NCBI RefSeq assembly: GCF_003325375.1
Contig: NZ_CP030864.1
Span: forward strand, 310,001-374,000
Direction of reading: 5' to 3'
From: Streptomyces globosus
Lineage (GTDB): Bacteria; Actinomycetota; Actinomycetes; Streptomycetales; Streptomycetaceae
DNA: 64,000 bases
Shown here one piece after another: positions 42,494 to 52,479 of the stretch (position 1 is the stretch's first letter; every line of letters starts with the position of its first letter). The notes under the pieces are model-generated. The model saw only the letters and a list, made by a program, of their open reading frames with translations. It did not search any database and was not told the origin of the DNA. The position numbers were made by a program, and so were the translations under genes.

Positions 42494-45400
42494 TCAGCGG
42501 TCCGACTGGCGGGCCCGGAAGTCCGCGCGCACGGCGTCCAGGATCTGCGCGGCCTCGTCCAGGCCAAGCCGGCGGCAGCGCTTGGCGGCGGCCGAGAGGC
42601 GGGCCATCGCCTCCGAGGCCCGGCCGAGGCCGTTGTACTCGATCACCGCGGCCAGCCGGACGGATTCGGCCCGGGGCACTTCGCCCTGCTCGCCGTCCCG
42701 TTCGTGCGCGGCGACGGACGCCTCCGCTTCCGCCAGGGCGTCGGTGAAGCGCTCGGCCGCGGCGAGGACACGGGCCCGCTGGTAGTGGATGGTGCCGGAC
42801 TCGTACGCGTGGGAGAAGCCGTCCGTGTCCTGCGGCACCGCCGTGCACACGGCGTCGGCCTCCGCCAGGTGGGCGAGTGCCTCCGCCACCCCCGGCGGCT
42901 CCTCCGCCACCCCGGGCTGCTGCTCCGCGTCCCCCGCCCCGGGGCGCTCGCCGAGCGGGGTCAGCCGGGCGAACTCGCACATCATCCGGATGATCACCGG
43001 CGGGTTGGCCGCCTTCGCATGCGCCTCGACGGCACGGGCGTACGCCGCGCGGGCGGCGTCCCACCGGTCGGCCGCCGCCAGCGACACCGCCGCCTCCGAC
43101 GCCACCAGCGTCAGCACCGCCGGGTCGTCCTCCCAGCCCGCGACGGTGTCCGCCAGCCGCAGGAACACCTCCGCCGCGGCCCGGTGCTCCTCCAGCATGC
43201 GCAGACCGCGCCCCAGGGTCAGCCGGACCTGGGCGTGCAGCCGCTCGTCGAGGACACCCGACTCGTCCGCGTCGACGGACTCCAGGACGGCGACGGCCTC
43301 CTCCGGCCGGCCCGCGCGCGTGAGGACGTCCGCGAGCTGGAGCCGCATGTCGGCCGCCGCGTCGTGCGCGCCGCTCCGGTCGTGGCGGGCGGCGGCCTCG
43401 GACAGGTGCCGCACCGCGGTGGCCGCGTCCCCGACGTGCGAGGCCGCGTGCCCGAGCATGGCGTGCACGGAGACCAGCGGGAAGTCGGTCGCGCCGTGCC
43501 GTACGGCGAGCGCGATCACCTGGTGGAGCGGCTCGACGGCCTCCCCGTACCTGCCCTGCGCGAACAGCGTCTGGGCGAGGATCGAGCGGGTGCGCATGCC
43601 CAGCCAGGGGCGGCCGGACGCCTCGACCTCCTCCAGCGCGGCCCGCAGGTGGCCCTCCGCCCGCTCCGGCGCGCCGCGGCGCAGCGCCAGATCCGCCGTG
43701 AACTCCAGCGCGCCCGCCCTGCGGTGCGGTACGGCAAGCCGTTCGGCCTCGGAGCGCAGCAGCGCGACGGTCTCCTCGAACCGTTCGAGGGCGGCCGCGG
43801 AGACCTCCGGAAGCTCCACCACGGCGTCGTGGTAGGCGGCGTAGGCGCGGAAGTAGACGACGGTCAGGTACTCCTCGGCGGCTTCGGCCGCGTCGGCGGC
43901 GTCGGCGTCCGCCGCCCGGTCGGACGGCCCGGCCGGCAGGCCCGGGGAGTCCGCCGACGCGGCCAGCTCCTCCGCCTCGCGCAGGACCGCGTCCAGGCCG
44001 GCCCGGATCCCCGCCCGGTCCACAGCAGCCCCGGCATCGGAACCACCATCGGCAGCGCCGTCGGAACCGGAACCGGAACCGTCCCCGGTCCTCCGTACGG
44101 ACGCCCAGGCCAGGGCCCGCGCCCGGCAGACGAGCGCGTCCCACGGCAGGCCGGCCGCGCCGAACAGCCCGGCGGCCTCCGTCATCGCGGCCACGGCCTC
44201 GGTCTCCCGGTCGTCCCCGAACAGCCCGTACGCGCGCTGCTCCACGAGCTCGGCGCGCAGGCGCCCCTCCGGGCCGAGCCGGTCGTCGTGCACGTACCCG
44301 TCCGCCCCGGCCACGGCGGCGATCCGCTGCCACAGCGGCGTGTCACCGGGGTGCGCCAGCACGGCCATCCGCCGGGCCTCCCGCACCAGCTCGACGAAGT
44401 CCTCCGGAATCGCGAGGGCGGCCGGAGCACCGGGGGCGCTGTTCCCGCCGCTCCCGCTCCCGCCCCCGGAGCCGGACCCCGCGCCCGCGGCGGCCGTACG
44501 CAGCCCCAGCGGCAGCGGCTCCCCGGTCAGCGGCGCGCACGCCAGCCGCGCGCGCCGCCGGTCGCCGACCCCCGTCGTGCCGTTGCGCGCGTCGAACGCC
44601 GCGGCCAGGGACTCCCCTTCCGCCCGTACGGTCTCCAGCAGTTCCCCCGCCGTCCAGCTCCGTCCGGGCGGCCCGGCCACCGGCGTGTCCGCGTGCCCGT
44701 CCGAGACGAGCCGGGCGAGGAGCACCTCCACGCCGGTCAGGAAGCCGAGGCGGGCCAGCGGCGCGCCGACCGCCTCGAAGAGCGGCCGGTTCTCGGCGAG
44801 GATCTCCAGGCCGCGGCCCTCGTTGCGGGTGAGGGCGCAGAACTCCAGGTGCAGCCCGACCTCGTCCTGCATGCCCGTCATGCCGCGGACCCGCCGGTAG
44901 CCGCTCAGGTGGTGCGAGCGCGCCTCGTCCAGGCGGCCGGACCGCACCAGCGGCAGCAGCGCCTGCGCCTGGCTCATCTGCGGTTCGTCGGAGCAGGACG
45001 ATGCGCCCTCCAGGACCGGACGCCACACCTCCAGCGCCGCCGCGTCGTCGCCGGCGCGGACGCGGTGCAGCGCATGGTGGCGCGTCTCGCAGGCCTCGCA
45101 GTCGCTGAGCCGGGTGCGGGGCCGGGTCGCCCACAGGTCGTACGCCGCATCCGTGCCCACCCCGGTGTGCGCCGCGAGGTGGTACCGCATCGCCGCCACC
45201 GGCTGCACGCCGTGGCCGTCCGCCTCGTACCGCTCCCGCATGCGCCCGATCCAGCCCTCGATCGTCGCCGGCGGCACCTCCGGCACCTGGAGCAGCGACG
45301 TCGCGACCCACTTGAAGCGCCACAGGACCTGGTGCGCCTCCCATTCGCTGAACGAGCCCGGCGCCTCCTCCCACAGCTTCAGCAGCCGCGCGAACACCAC

Positions 45401-45595
45401 CGGCGACTTGCGGTGCTCGCCGGTGTTCTCGTACGCCGCCATCAGCTCCATCAGCGCCGTGACCAGGATGTCCGGCTTGTCGAACGGCTCGGCGGCCTCG
45501 ACCAGCTCCTCCGCGGTGACGGTGCGCGGCAGGCCGTACGGGCGCTCGTTGTTCTCGCGCAGCGCTTCGAACACGGCCTCGGGGGTGTCCAGCAT
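42494..45595 (-). CDS. large tetratricopeptide-repeat protein
   Basis: 1033 residues, almost wholly alpha-helical repeats (for example PFDKPDILVTALMELMAAYE and ARAAYARAVEAHAKAANPPV), with Gly/Ser-rich breaks near residues 370-385 and 510-530. No catalytic motif is visible. Its ATG follows the TAG of the Hsp90-family gene with no base between, so it should be co-translated with the chaperone. TPR proteins often act as Hsp90 co-chaperones in other lineages; here that is suggested only by the gene fusion-like spacing. Confidence 0.88.
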   Translation of the reverse strand: MLDTPEAVFEALRENNERPYGLPRTVTAEELVEAAEPFDKPDILVTALMELMAAYENTGEHRKSPVVFARLLKLWEEAPGSFSEWEAHQVLWRFKWVATSLLQVPEVPPATIEGWIGRMRERYEADGHGVQPVAAMRYHLAAHTGVGTDAAYDLWATRPRTRLSDCEACETRHHALHRVRAGDDAAALEVWRPVLEGASSCSDEPQMSQAQALLPLVRSGRLDEARSHHLSGYRRVRGMTGMQDEVGLHLEFCALTRNEGRGLEILAENRPLFEAVGAPLARLGFLTGVEVLLARLVSDGHADTPVAGPPGRSWTAGELLETVRAEGESLAAAFDARNGTTGVGDRRRARLACAPLTGEPLPLGLRTAAAGAGSGSGGGSGSGGNSAPGAPAALAIPEDFVELVREARRMAVLAHPGDTPLWQRIAAVAGADGYVHDDRLGPEGRLRAELVEQRAYGLFGDDRETEAVAAMTEAAGLFGAAGLPWDALVCRARALAWASVRRTGDGSGSGSDGAADGGSDAGAAVDRAGIRAGLDAVLREAEELAASADSPGLPAGPSDRAADADAADAAEAAEEYLTVVYFRAYAAYHDAVVELPEVSAAALERFEETVALLRSEAERLAVPHRRAGALEFTADLALRRGAPERAEGHLRAALEEVEASGRPWLGMRTRSILAQTLFAQGRYGEAVEPLHQVIALAVRHGATDFPLVSVHAMLGHAASHVGDAATAVRHLSEAAARHDRSGAHDAAADMRLQLADVLTRAGRPEEAVAVLESVDADESGVLDERLHAQVRLTLGRGLRMLEEHRAAAEVFLRLADTVAGWEDDPAVLTLVASEAAVSLAAADRWDAARAAYARAVEAHAKAANPPVIIRMMCEFARLTPLGERPGAGDAEQQPGVAEEPPGVAEALAHLAEADAVCTAVPQDTDGFSHAYESGTIHYQRARVLAAAERFTDALAEAEASVAAHERDGEQGEVPRAESVRLAAVIEYNGLGRASEAMARLSAAAKRCRRLGLDEAAQILDAVRADFRARQSDR

Positions 45596-47464
45596 CTACT
45601 GCTCCTTCCGGGGCTCGTCGGAACCGGGAGCGGACTGTGCGCCGCCGGGGTGCATGGCATGGGTGAGGAGGCTGATGAACGCCCGGTTCAGCAGGGCGCT
45701 CTCGTTCGCCTTCAGGGGCCGCCGGCTCAGCAGCAGCGCCTGCCCCAGCAGCGACTCGGCCGCGGCGACGGCAAGCCCCCGCTCGGTGATCGTCACGGCC
45801 TGGCGGACCAGCGGGTTGAGGTGGTTGAGGACGAGCTGCGCGCGCGGGGTCTCGCTGCGCAGCGAGCCGAGGATGTCGGCCCACAGGCCGTCGCTGTCGG
45901 CGGCCAGCCCGGACCGCGTCCGCTCGTGGCGGGCCTCCCGGTTGTCCAGCAGCAGCACCGGCGCGGTGACCGGCTGGAAGTCGCGCAGGACGACGTCGCA
46001 GTCGTGCGCGGCGACCGTCTCGCGGGCGACGGCGAGGAACGCGGCGGCCCGGATCTCCGCGGACGGGTCCACGGCATCGAGGTGCGCCGTGACGGTCGCC
46101 GGATCCAGGTCGGTGACGGCCGTCCCCGGCCGGATCTCCGGCAGCCGGTGCACCAGGTCGCGGTCGTACGTGTATCCGCCGTTGACGACGCCGAGGCCGG
46201 CGGCGGAGGCGATCGGGGCGACCTGGCGGAACTCCTCGACGCTGCGGGCCACGAGCACGGTGGGGTGCGACCGCGCGAACTCCTCCAGGGTGACGTTCCC
46301 GTCGGTCGTCTCGAAGGGCAGCCACGGCAGGACGATGCGCAGCAGCTCGTCGTCGTAGCGGGCGAGCGCCTTGACTGCGAGGTGGTGCACGTCGATGAAG
46401 CGGTGCAGCAGCGCCGGGTCGCTCGCGGCGAGGCCGGTCAGCCAGTCGCGGATGCGCACGCCCAGCGCGTCCCGTACGGCGGCGAGGGTGCCGTCCTCGT
46501 ACAGGGCCTCCCGGGAGGCCGTCGGCCGCAGGCTCGTCGTGTCGATGACGCAGCGCACGAAGAACGCCCAGTCGGGCAGGAGCTCGGACGCCTGGTCGCT
46601 GAGCAGCATCCCCTTGAGGTGGACGCGGTGCCCGGCGCGCTGGGCCGGGCTGAGCGCGGTCGGCAGCACGTACGCGACGCCGCGCAGGCCGGCGGCCGGC
46701 AGGTCGAGCTCGATGGTGTCGAGGGGCGTGAAGTCGAAGACGGAGCGGCAGTAGGCGGTCAGCGCCTCGCGGCGCGCGAGCGGCGAGCCGTGCTGCTGCT
46801 GCCACGGCGGGGCCTCGTCGATACGGGTGCGCGCGCCGTCCTCGCCGACGACGGCCACCTCGTGCGGCAGCAGGCGCCCGTAGTGGCGGGCCAGCTCGAC
46901 GACCCGGGCGTGGGCCGTCCATTCGGCGTTGTCGGCGCGGGGGGTGAGCCGCACGGTGGTGCCGGGCTCCGGCACGGCGCCGGCGGGAAGGGTGCGGATG
47001 GTGTACCGGCCGTCGGAGTGGCCGCGCCACTCGACGGCGGGCGCGGCGGGGTCGGCGGCGTGCCGGCTGACCACGGTGATCTCGTCGGCGACGACGAAGC
47101 AGGCGAGCAGGCCGATGCCGAACTGGCCGATGAAGTCCCCGCGCTCGGCGGCGAGCCCGGCCCCGTCCAGGCCGCCGTCGGCGGTCCGCTTGGAGCTGCG
47201 GCCGATGGTCGCGAGGAACCGGTGCACGTCGGCCTCGGTCAGGCCGATGCCGGTGTCGGTGATGGTGAGCGTGCCGCCGGTCCGCACGGTGATCGCGGCG
47301 GGTGCGCCGGGGTCGGCGGCCCGGCGGGCGGTGATGGCGTCAACCGAGTTCTGCAGGAGTTCCCGCAGGTAGACGCGGGGGCTGGAGTAGAGGTGGTGGG
47401 ACAGCAGGTCGACCAGGCCGCGCAGGTCGACCTGGAAGGTGTGGGCGGATGCGGAGTGCGACAC
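45596..47464 (-). CDS. Hsp90-family chaperone
   Basis: 622 residues from a GTG. The GHKL ATPase domain is intact: YLRELLQNSVDAITARRA (N-box Glu/Asn), LTITDTGIGLTEADVHRFLA (G1), IGQFGIGLLACFVVADEITV (G2) and a G3-like GTTVRLTP. A middle domain follows (GMLLSDQASELLPDWAFFVR, then TTSLRPTASREALYED), matching HtpG. The C-terminal dimerisation domain is diverged and short compared with E. coli HtpG (624). This is the actinobacterial 'HSP90 family protein' branch. It forms an operon with the 1033-residue TPR protein. Confidence 0.93.
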   Translation of the reverse strand: MSHSASAHTFQVDLRGLVDLLSHHLYSSPRVYLRELLQNSVDAITARRAADPGAPAAITVRTGGTLTITDTGIGLTEADVHRFLATIGRSSKRTADGGLDGAGLAAERGDFIGQFGIGLLACFVVADEITVVSRHAADPAAPAVEWRGHSDGRYTIRTLPAGAVPEPGTTVRLTPRADNAEWTAHARVVELARHYGRLLPHEVAVVGEDGARTRIDEAPPWQQQHGSPLARREALTAYCRSVFDFTPLDTIELDLPAAGLRGVAYVLPTALSPAQRAGHRVHLKGMLLSDQASELLPDWAFFVRCVIDTTSLRPTASREALYEDGTLAAVRDALGVRIRDWLTGLAASDPALLHRFIDVHHLAVKALARYDDELLRIVLPWLPFETTDGNVTLEEFARSHPTVLVARSVEEFRQVAPIASAAGLGVVNGGYTYDRDLVHRLPEIRPGTAVTDLDPATVTAHLDAVDPSAEIRAAAFLAVARETVAAHDCDVVLRDFQPVTAPVLLLDNREARHERTRSGLAADSDGLWADILGSLRSETPRAQLVLNHLNPLVRQAVTITERGLAVAAAESLLGQALLLSRRPLKANESALLNRAFISLLTHAMHPGGAQSAPGSDEPRKEQ

Positions 47465-47540
47465 CTGTACGGGATCTTTCGTTCGGCGCGCCGCGCGGGG
47501 CGGCGGCAGGACGGGGGAGGAGGTCTGGGCCGGCCCGGGG

Positions 47541-48518
47541 TCAGGCGCCGACGGAGGAGCGGTAGTTGCGGTAGGCCGCCACGGGGTCGCCGCCGTTGAT
47601 GTAGTACCAGGGGAACTCGGAGACGACGCCGCCGGTCGCGTCGAAGCAGCGGCGTGCGTACTCCTTGTCCCCGGCGAGCGCGAACGCCATGGCGAAGGAG
47701 TTGCACGCCTGCACCCGGCCGTCTCCTGCCGCGAAGCCGGCGTGGAGGACGGACCGGTCGGCGGCCTCCCGCAGCGAACGCACGACGTCGGAGCCGCGCA
47801 TGTACTGCGCGCACGCCTCGCCGTCGAGGTCCAGCCAGTGCTCGATGTGCGCGAGCGCGACGAGCTGCCCCAGCAGGCTCCCCTCGGGCGCCTTCAGCAT
47901 TGACGCGCGGGCGAAGGCGTGCATCTCCTCGTGCGAGCCGCCCCACTTCCGGCACACCTGCTGCAAGTGCTGCTGGTGGGCCCGCAGATGGAACGGGTCG
48001 CGCCGCACCACCGCCTCGAACCGCCGCTGCGCGACGACCGGGCCGACTTCGAGGCCGCGGCCGCTGGTCTGCAGCACCTGCCAGGGCGAGACCCAGTCGG
48101 GCTCGCGTTCGGCGGCCGCGTAGAGGAACGTTTCGGCACGGCGCAGCCGCTCGTGGAACACCTCGAACTGGGCCCGCGACACGTGCGTGGCCCGCGCGCC
48201 GGTCCGCGCCTCCCAACCCCAGCCCACATAACGCGTCCCGGCGACCAGCAGCGGCAGCGCCGAGTCCGGCTCGGCCGCGATCGCCCGGTGGATCCACTCC
48301 TCCACCCCGGCGACCTCGGAGAGCGTCCACAGCATCCCGGCCCGGTCACCGTTGTCGGGCCGCGCGGCGAGCCCGTCCCGCACCCCCGCCCAGTCACCGG
48401 CCTCAGCGGCCTCCCGCACCCGCGTGACCGCAGGGTCGCCGCAGTCCTTCTCCAACCGCACACCGCCCCTGCCGACCCACCGCCGCAGCGACAGCCCCGC
48501 CCCCCGGAGCAACGCCAT
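47541..48518 (-). CDS. DUF4034-like helical protein
   Basis: 325 residues, helical. Segments WIHRAIAAEPDSALPLLVAG, GWGWEARTGA and ETFLYAAAEREPDWVSPWQV fit my recollection of DUF4034. A second member is encoded at 58674-59747; both have RDPF/YH, then HxxxLQxxCxKWxGS and a GSLLxxLxxxA block. The ATG at 48518 has AAGGGG upstream; GTG 48524 is the alternative. Function unknown. Confidence 0.8.
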   Translation of the reverse strand: MALLRGAGLSLRRWVGRGGVRLEKDCGDPAVTRVREAAEAGDWAGVRDGLAARPDNGDRAGMLWTLSEVAGVEEWIHRAIAAEPDSALPLLVAGTRYVGWGWEARTGARATHVSRAQFEVFHERLRRAETFLYAAAEREPDWVSPWQVLQTSGRGLEVGPVVAQRRFEAVVRRDPFHLRAHQQHLQQVCRKWGGSHEEMHAFARASMLKAPEGSLLGQLVALAHIEHWLDLDGEACAQYMRGSDVVRSLREAADRSVLHAGFAAGDGRVQACNSFAMAFALAGDKEYARRCFDATGGVVSEFPWYYINGGDPVAAYRNYRSSVGA

Positions 48519-48839
48519 ACCCACCCCTTGCTTGTCCCGCTACACGTCCATGACCAGGGCCGATGCCGGACCGCCCCCGCAAACCACTGAGTATCACGCC
48601 CCAGGGACACCCGCACAAACACTTTCCCGCCCCGCGCCAGACATGTGGCCGACAACCCCCACACACCGCCCGGAAGCCTCGCCCGGCCGGTGCCTACGAC
48701 CTGGGGAGGGGGACCAGGGGAGGGGGTCGGATCGGTCCGCGGAGTGAGGCGGGCGGCTCGGGCGCGGCGATAGCGTCGGAGAGGGCGGGCGCGCAGTGCC
48801 TGAGGCGCCCCCTGTGAGCGCGAACGGACGGGTGGTGCA

Positions 48840-49715
48840 GTGGCGGTGGGCGAGGGCGTGGGCGTCGGCGGGTGGCAGGGGGAGTTGCTGGACCTGGAGG
48901 GGTACCTCGGGCGGACCGGGTTCCGGGGGGAGCGGGCAGCGACCGAGGGCGTGCTGCGGGAGCTGGTGCGGGCGCATGTGACCGCACTGCCGTTCGAGAA
49001 CTTCGACGCCGTGCTCGGGGCGGCCATTCCGCTTGACGTGCCGGCCGTGCAGGACAAGATGCTGCGGCGCCGACGGGGCGGATACTGCTACGAGCATGCC
49101 GCGCTCTTCGCCGCCGCTCTCGAAAGGCTCGGGTTCCGCTTCACCGCCCTGCACGGTCGCGTAACCCTCGGCTCGGAGAAGGTCACGCCCGCCACGCACG
49201 CGCTGCTGCTCGCCGAAATCCCCGGCGACGACCGCCGCTGGCTGTGCGACGTGGGGTACGGCGCCGGCCCGCTGGAGCCGCTCGAACTGCTCGACGGCGC
49301 CCGGTCCGAGGCCGGAGGGTGGCCGTTCCGGTTGGAGCGGCGGCCGGGGGAGTTCGGCATCGACCACTGGTGGCTGCACCACCGCGGCCCGGACGGCTGG
49401 GTCGACCGGCACACCTTCACGCTCACCCCGCAGCACCCCGTCGACTACGTCGGCGGCAGCCACTACGTCGGCACGCACCCCCGGTCGCCGTTCACCCGCC
49501 GCGCCTACGCCCAGCGGTTCGACGGCCGCCGCCACCAGATCCTCGACGGGGACGAATGGACGACCGTCCTCCCGGACGGCACCCGCAGCAGCCGCACCGT
49601 GCACCCGCGCGACCTGGGCCGGGTGCTGGGGGAGGAGTTCGCGATCGTCCTCGACGAGGACACCGCAGCCCTGCTCGCCGACAGGACGGCCGCCAACACC
49701 CCGCCTCCCCGATGA
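48840..49715 (+). CDS. nat: arylamine N-acetyltransferase
   Basis: 291 residues, the usual length of bacterial NAT. The catalytic triad is Cys83 (RRGGYCYEHA), His120 (ATHALLL) and Asp137 (LCDVGYG). The N-terminal PFENFD motif (51-56) is also conserved. It transfers acetyl or other acyl groups from CoA to arylamines or hydrazines; in actinomycetes relatives also close ansamycin macrolides, but no such cluster is seen here. GTG start at 48840. The 315 bases upstream hold no gene. Confidence 0.93.
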   Translation: MAVGEGVGVGGWQGELLDLEGYLGRTGFRGERAATEGVLRELVRAHVTALPFENFDAVLGAAIPLDVPAVQDKMLRRRRGGYCYEHAALFAAALERLGFRFTALHGRVTLGSEKVTPATHALLLAEIPGDDRRWLCDVGYGAGPLEPLELLDGARSEAGGWPFRLERRPGEFGIDHWWLHHRGPDGWVDRHTFTLTPQHPVDYVGGSHYVGTHPRSPFTRRAYAQRFDGRRHQILDGDEWTTVLPDGTRSSRTVHPRDLGRVLGEEFAIVLDEDTAALLADRTAANTPPPR

Positions 49716-49929
49716 GGCCCGACACCTCCGCGCCGCCGCCCCGCGCCTTCGCCGCATGCACACGTGGTGGCCGAGGATCCTCCCCTCCCGGAGCGCCCCT
49801 AGGGTGCCCGTCAGGAACTGTCCAGCAGGACCCGGCCGGGGCATGCTCCCGGCCGGCGCACGCTCGCCTTCGTGGCCACCCGCCCGGCCGACCGGGCGGA
49901 CCTGACCGCGGCCGCCCGCCCGCACGGTG

Positions 49930-50274
49930 TCAGCGCCCGTACAGGCACCGCCGCTCCGCCGCGTACGTGCCGTCCGGCAGGACCGCGTCCGTGAGCTCGA
50001 ACTGCTCGCCGGCGCCGGCGCCGCCTGGGCCCGGCCACGTGAGGACGGTCCCCGCGGGCCGACTGCTGGGGAGGTGGACGGGCTGGCCGTCGGCGGCGCG
50101 GACACCGATCAGGGTGTAGGTCCGCAGGACCCGCGCGCCCGGAACCGGCTGTGCCGCCGGGCGGGCGGCGGCCCGGTGCGTCCGCGCCCGGCGCAGGAGG
50201 AAGAACACCAGGGCAACGGTGAGGCCGCCGAGCACGTCCGCCGTCCAGCCGGTGAGTACGGCGTGCATCGTCAT
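49930..50274 (-). CDS. small single-pass membrane protein
   Basis: 114 residues. An N-terminal transmembrane helix (VLGGLTVALVFFLLRRARTH) is followed by a basic linker and a small beta-like domain (RVLRTYTLIGVRAADGQPVH). Its ATG overlaps the stop of the sigma-factor-like gene as ATGA, so the two are coupled and may act together, for example as regulator and membrane partner. It is not a recognisable anti-sigma factor (no HxxxCxxC). Confidence 0.75.
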   Translation of the reverse strand: MTMHAVLTGWTADVLGGLTVALVFFLLRRARTHRAAARPAAQPVPGARVLRTYTLIGVRAADGQPVHLPSSRPAGTVLTWPGPGGAGAGEQFELTDAVLPDGTYAAERRCLYGR

Positions 50275-51251
50275 CACTCTCCTCGCCTTCCGCGCCATGC
50301 CCGGCCGCCCCGGGGCAGCGACCGTCGCTCAGGGTCCTCGGCGGACGAACGGCCGCGCCCGGTGGAGCGCTCCCCGCCGCCGAGGCGCTCGCGCAGGGCA
50401 CCGTAGTGCTCGCTGAGGTAGGCGATGGCGTGCTTCGCGGCGAGAGCGACGAGCATCGTGTACGGCGCGGGCTCGGCCAGGAGGTCGCCGGCGCCCTCGG
50501 CGACGGCCTTCAAAGGCACCTCCTGCACGACCTTGTACAGCCCGAACAGGCCCGCGCCCGGCAGCACGACGAGCGCACCCTTCGCCGCGGCCTCCCGCAG
50601 GAGGGCGAGGGCGCGCTCCGCCTGGGTCTTGACCGTCGACCCCGGCCGTTCCAGCACGGTGCCGGCCGCCGCCGCAGGCACCTGGAAGGCCTTGTGGACG
50701 ACGACCGCCTCCTGCTGGCTGACGGGCAGCCGGGAGAGCGCGGAGTAGAGGACCACCTTGTCGACGACCGCCTGCGCCGGATCCGCGGACGCGCTGCAGC
50801 ACACCTCCTCCACGAGCGCGGACGAAGCGTGCCTGACCGTGAGGGCGTAGCCGTCCTTGGCCACGATGCGGTAGGCCGCGCACTTCTTGTGGATCCGGTT
50901 GCGGGCAGTGGTCCAGATCGCCCGCTCCGGCCGCTCCCACCGCCCGAAGTGCCGGTACGCCTCGACCATCACCTCCTGCGCGATGTCCTCGGCGACCTCC
51001 CGGTGGTCCTCGTTGTCGGGCAGGAGGCCCCTCAGCCTGTCCAGGCAGAAGGAGCGCACCCGCGGCCGGTACAGCCGGAAGAAGCGGTCCCAGTCGTCGA
51101 GGTGGTGCAGGCACCGGTCGCACCAGCGCGACGGGTCGAGGTACTCCGCGGTCTCGTCCCCGGCCCGGTCCGGCGGTTCGGGCAGGTCCAGCAGGTCAAC
51201 GGGAGCGGTGCACCCCAGGCACGGTGTGGCCGCGAAGGACAGGTCCATCAT
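50274..51251 (-). CDS. sigma-70-family protein with Cys-pair N-terminus
   Basis: 325 residues. An N-terminal stretch with CLGC and WCDRC pairs (~13-50) could bind zinc. Region 2 is seen in LPDNEDHREVAEDIAQEVMV and AYRHFGRWERPERAIWTTAR. Region 4 is seen in ALSRLPVSQQEAVVVHKAFQ, with the helix STVKTQAERALALL. A C-terminal extension (~240-325) contains hydrophobic stretches (GALVVLPGAGLFGLYKVVQ and PYTMLVALAAKHAIAYL). The start MMDLSF has GAGGAG 7 bases upstream. Related to ECF-like sigma factors of Streptomyces; the promoters it reads are unknown. Confidence 0.85.
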   Translation of the reverse strand: MMDLSFAATPCLGCTAPVDLLDLPEPPDRAGDETAEYLDPSRWCDRCLHHLDDWDRFFRLYRPRVRSFCLDRLRGLLPDNEDHREVAEDIAQEVMVEAYRHFGRWERPERAIWTTARNRIHKKCAAYRIVAKDGYALTVRHASSALVEEVCCSASADPAQAVVDKVVLYSALSRLPVSQQEAVVVHKAFQVPAAAAGTVLERPGSTVKTQAERALALLREAAAKGALVVLPGAGLFGLYKVVQEVPLKAVAEGAGDLLAEPAPYTMLVALAAKHAIAYLSEHYGALRERLGGGERSTGRGRSSAEDPERRSLPRGGRAWRGRRGE

Positions 51252-51438
51252 CTCGGTTCTCCTCACGACCGCCCCGGGTGGGCCGGTCGCCGTGGGTGAG
51301 GCACAGGGAACCGGATTTGGACGGGGTCGGAGAGAAGAACTTCGAAAAATCTTGGAACGGCACCCCCGCGCGGGCCGCGGAGCAGCCCGGAGAGCCGGTG
51401 CCCGCCAGGGGCACCGGCTCTTCAGCGGAGCAGGAACA

Positions 51439-52479
51439 TCACACCATCAGCAGGAGCCGGGTCTGGGGGACCAGCTTGCGGTTGACGCTCGTGCTCTGCA
51501 CGAAGATGGTGAAGTCGTCGTTGTGGTCGGGCTTGACGCGGACCTCCGCGTCCGGGAGGCCCAGCAGGGCGCGGGCCTCCGGCCCCGTGTACACCTTGTC
51601 CGTCTTCTTCTCCAGCACCGCGATCTGCTTGCGCGCCTGGACTTTCTCCGACTTGCTGAGCTGGTAGAAAGCCGAGCCGTTCTTGAAGGTGTGCCCGCAT
51701 TCCACGACCCATTCGCGTATGCCCGCCTCCCGCGCCACCGGAATGAGCTCATAGCCCGACGGGTCCACCGCGGTCAGGCCGGCCGCCTTGATGGTGGCCT
51801 CGTTCACCGCGTCGCCGCCCGTGGAGAAGACCGCCTTCGAGCCGCGGATTCCCTTCGTGCGGCCCACCATGAATTTCTCCGTGGCCTCCCGGATGACCTC
51901 GCCGGCCTCCTCCAGGCCCTGGGTGCTCGTGGCGTCCCAGACGGCGATGTTGTCCCTCGGGAAGCCGCACTGCATGGCCTCCCGCTTGCCCATCTGGTCG
52001 GGCACGAGGACGGCCAGCGTCCAGTTGTCGTCCTGCGTCTCGATCATCTTGGACACCGCCTGCACCAGGGCCTTCGCGCTCTTGGAGGGCGCGTCCGCGC
52101 AGCGGTGGCTCGCGTTCTCCTGGCCGTCCGTCAGGATGAACGTCAGGAAGCTGTGGTCGCCGTACAGTTGGGCCGTCTGGGCCAGTTCCCGCTGCGACTT
52201 CAGCGTGGCCGCGAGCAGCGCCGTCATCCCGCCGACCCGGTAGAGCTGCTTCAGGGACGGCATGCGCAGCACGTCCTTGTCGTAGATGATGCACTCGACT
52301 TCGTTCGAGAAGACGTAGACCGTGACACGGGTTTCCTGGTCCAGTTCCCGCGAGCGGCGGGCCAGGTATTCGATCTGGCGGTCGGCGACTTCCACGACCT
52401 TGTTGTTCAGGTGCGACATCGACGAACTGGCGTCCAGCACAAGGGCAACGTGATTGATGTAGTTCTGGTTTCCGGACAC
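51439..52479 (-). CDS. von Willebrand factor A domain protein
   Basis: 346 residues. The VWA domain spans ~8-215: MIDAS motif LVLDASSSM (DxSxS), a conserved Thr near GGMTALLAA and Asp in TFILTDGQENASHRCADAPS. The remaining ~130 residues are a distinct C-terminal domain (GYELIPVAREAGIREWVVEC). No membrane segment or signal peptide. GTG start. Intracellular VWA proteins bind partners through metal-dependent contacts; the partner is unknown. It stands alone. Confidence 0.88.
   Translation of the reverse strand: MSGNQNYINHVALVLDASSSMSHLNNKVVEVADRQIEYLARRSRELDQETRVTVYVFSNEVECIIYDKDVLRMPSLKQLYRVGGMTALLAATLKSQRELAQTAQLYGDHSFLTFILTDGQENASHRCADAPSKSAKALVQAVSKMIETQDDNWTLAVLVPDQMGKREAMQCGFPRDNIAVWDATSTQGLEEAGEVIREATEKFMVGRTKGIRGSKAVFSTGGDAVNEATIKAAGLTAVDPSGYELIPVAREAGIREWVVECGHTFKNGSAFYQLSKSEKVQARKQIAVLEKKTDKVYTGPEARALLGLPDAEVRVKPDHNDDFTIFVQSTSVNRKLVPQTRLLLMV

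Noticed and set aside
42704..47599. 1631-residue plus-strand open frame
   Set aside because: Antisense to the Hsp90-TPR operon; low-complexity Arg/Gly/Val composition with no domain.
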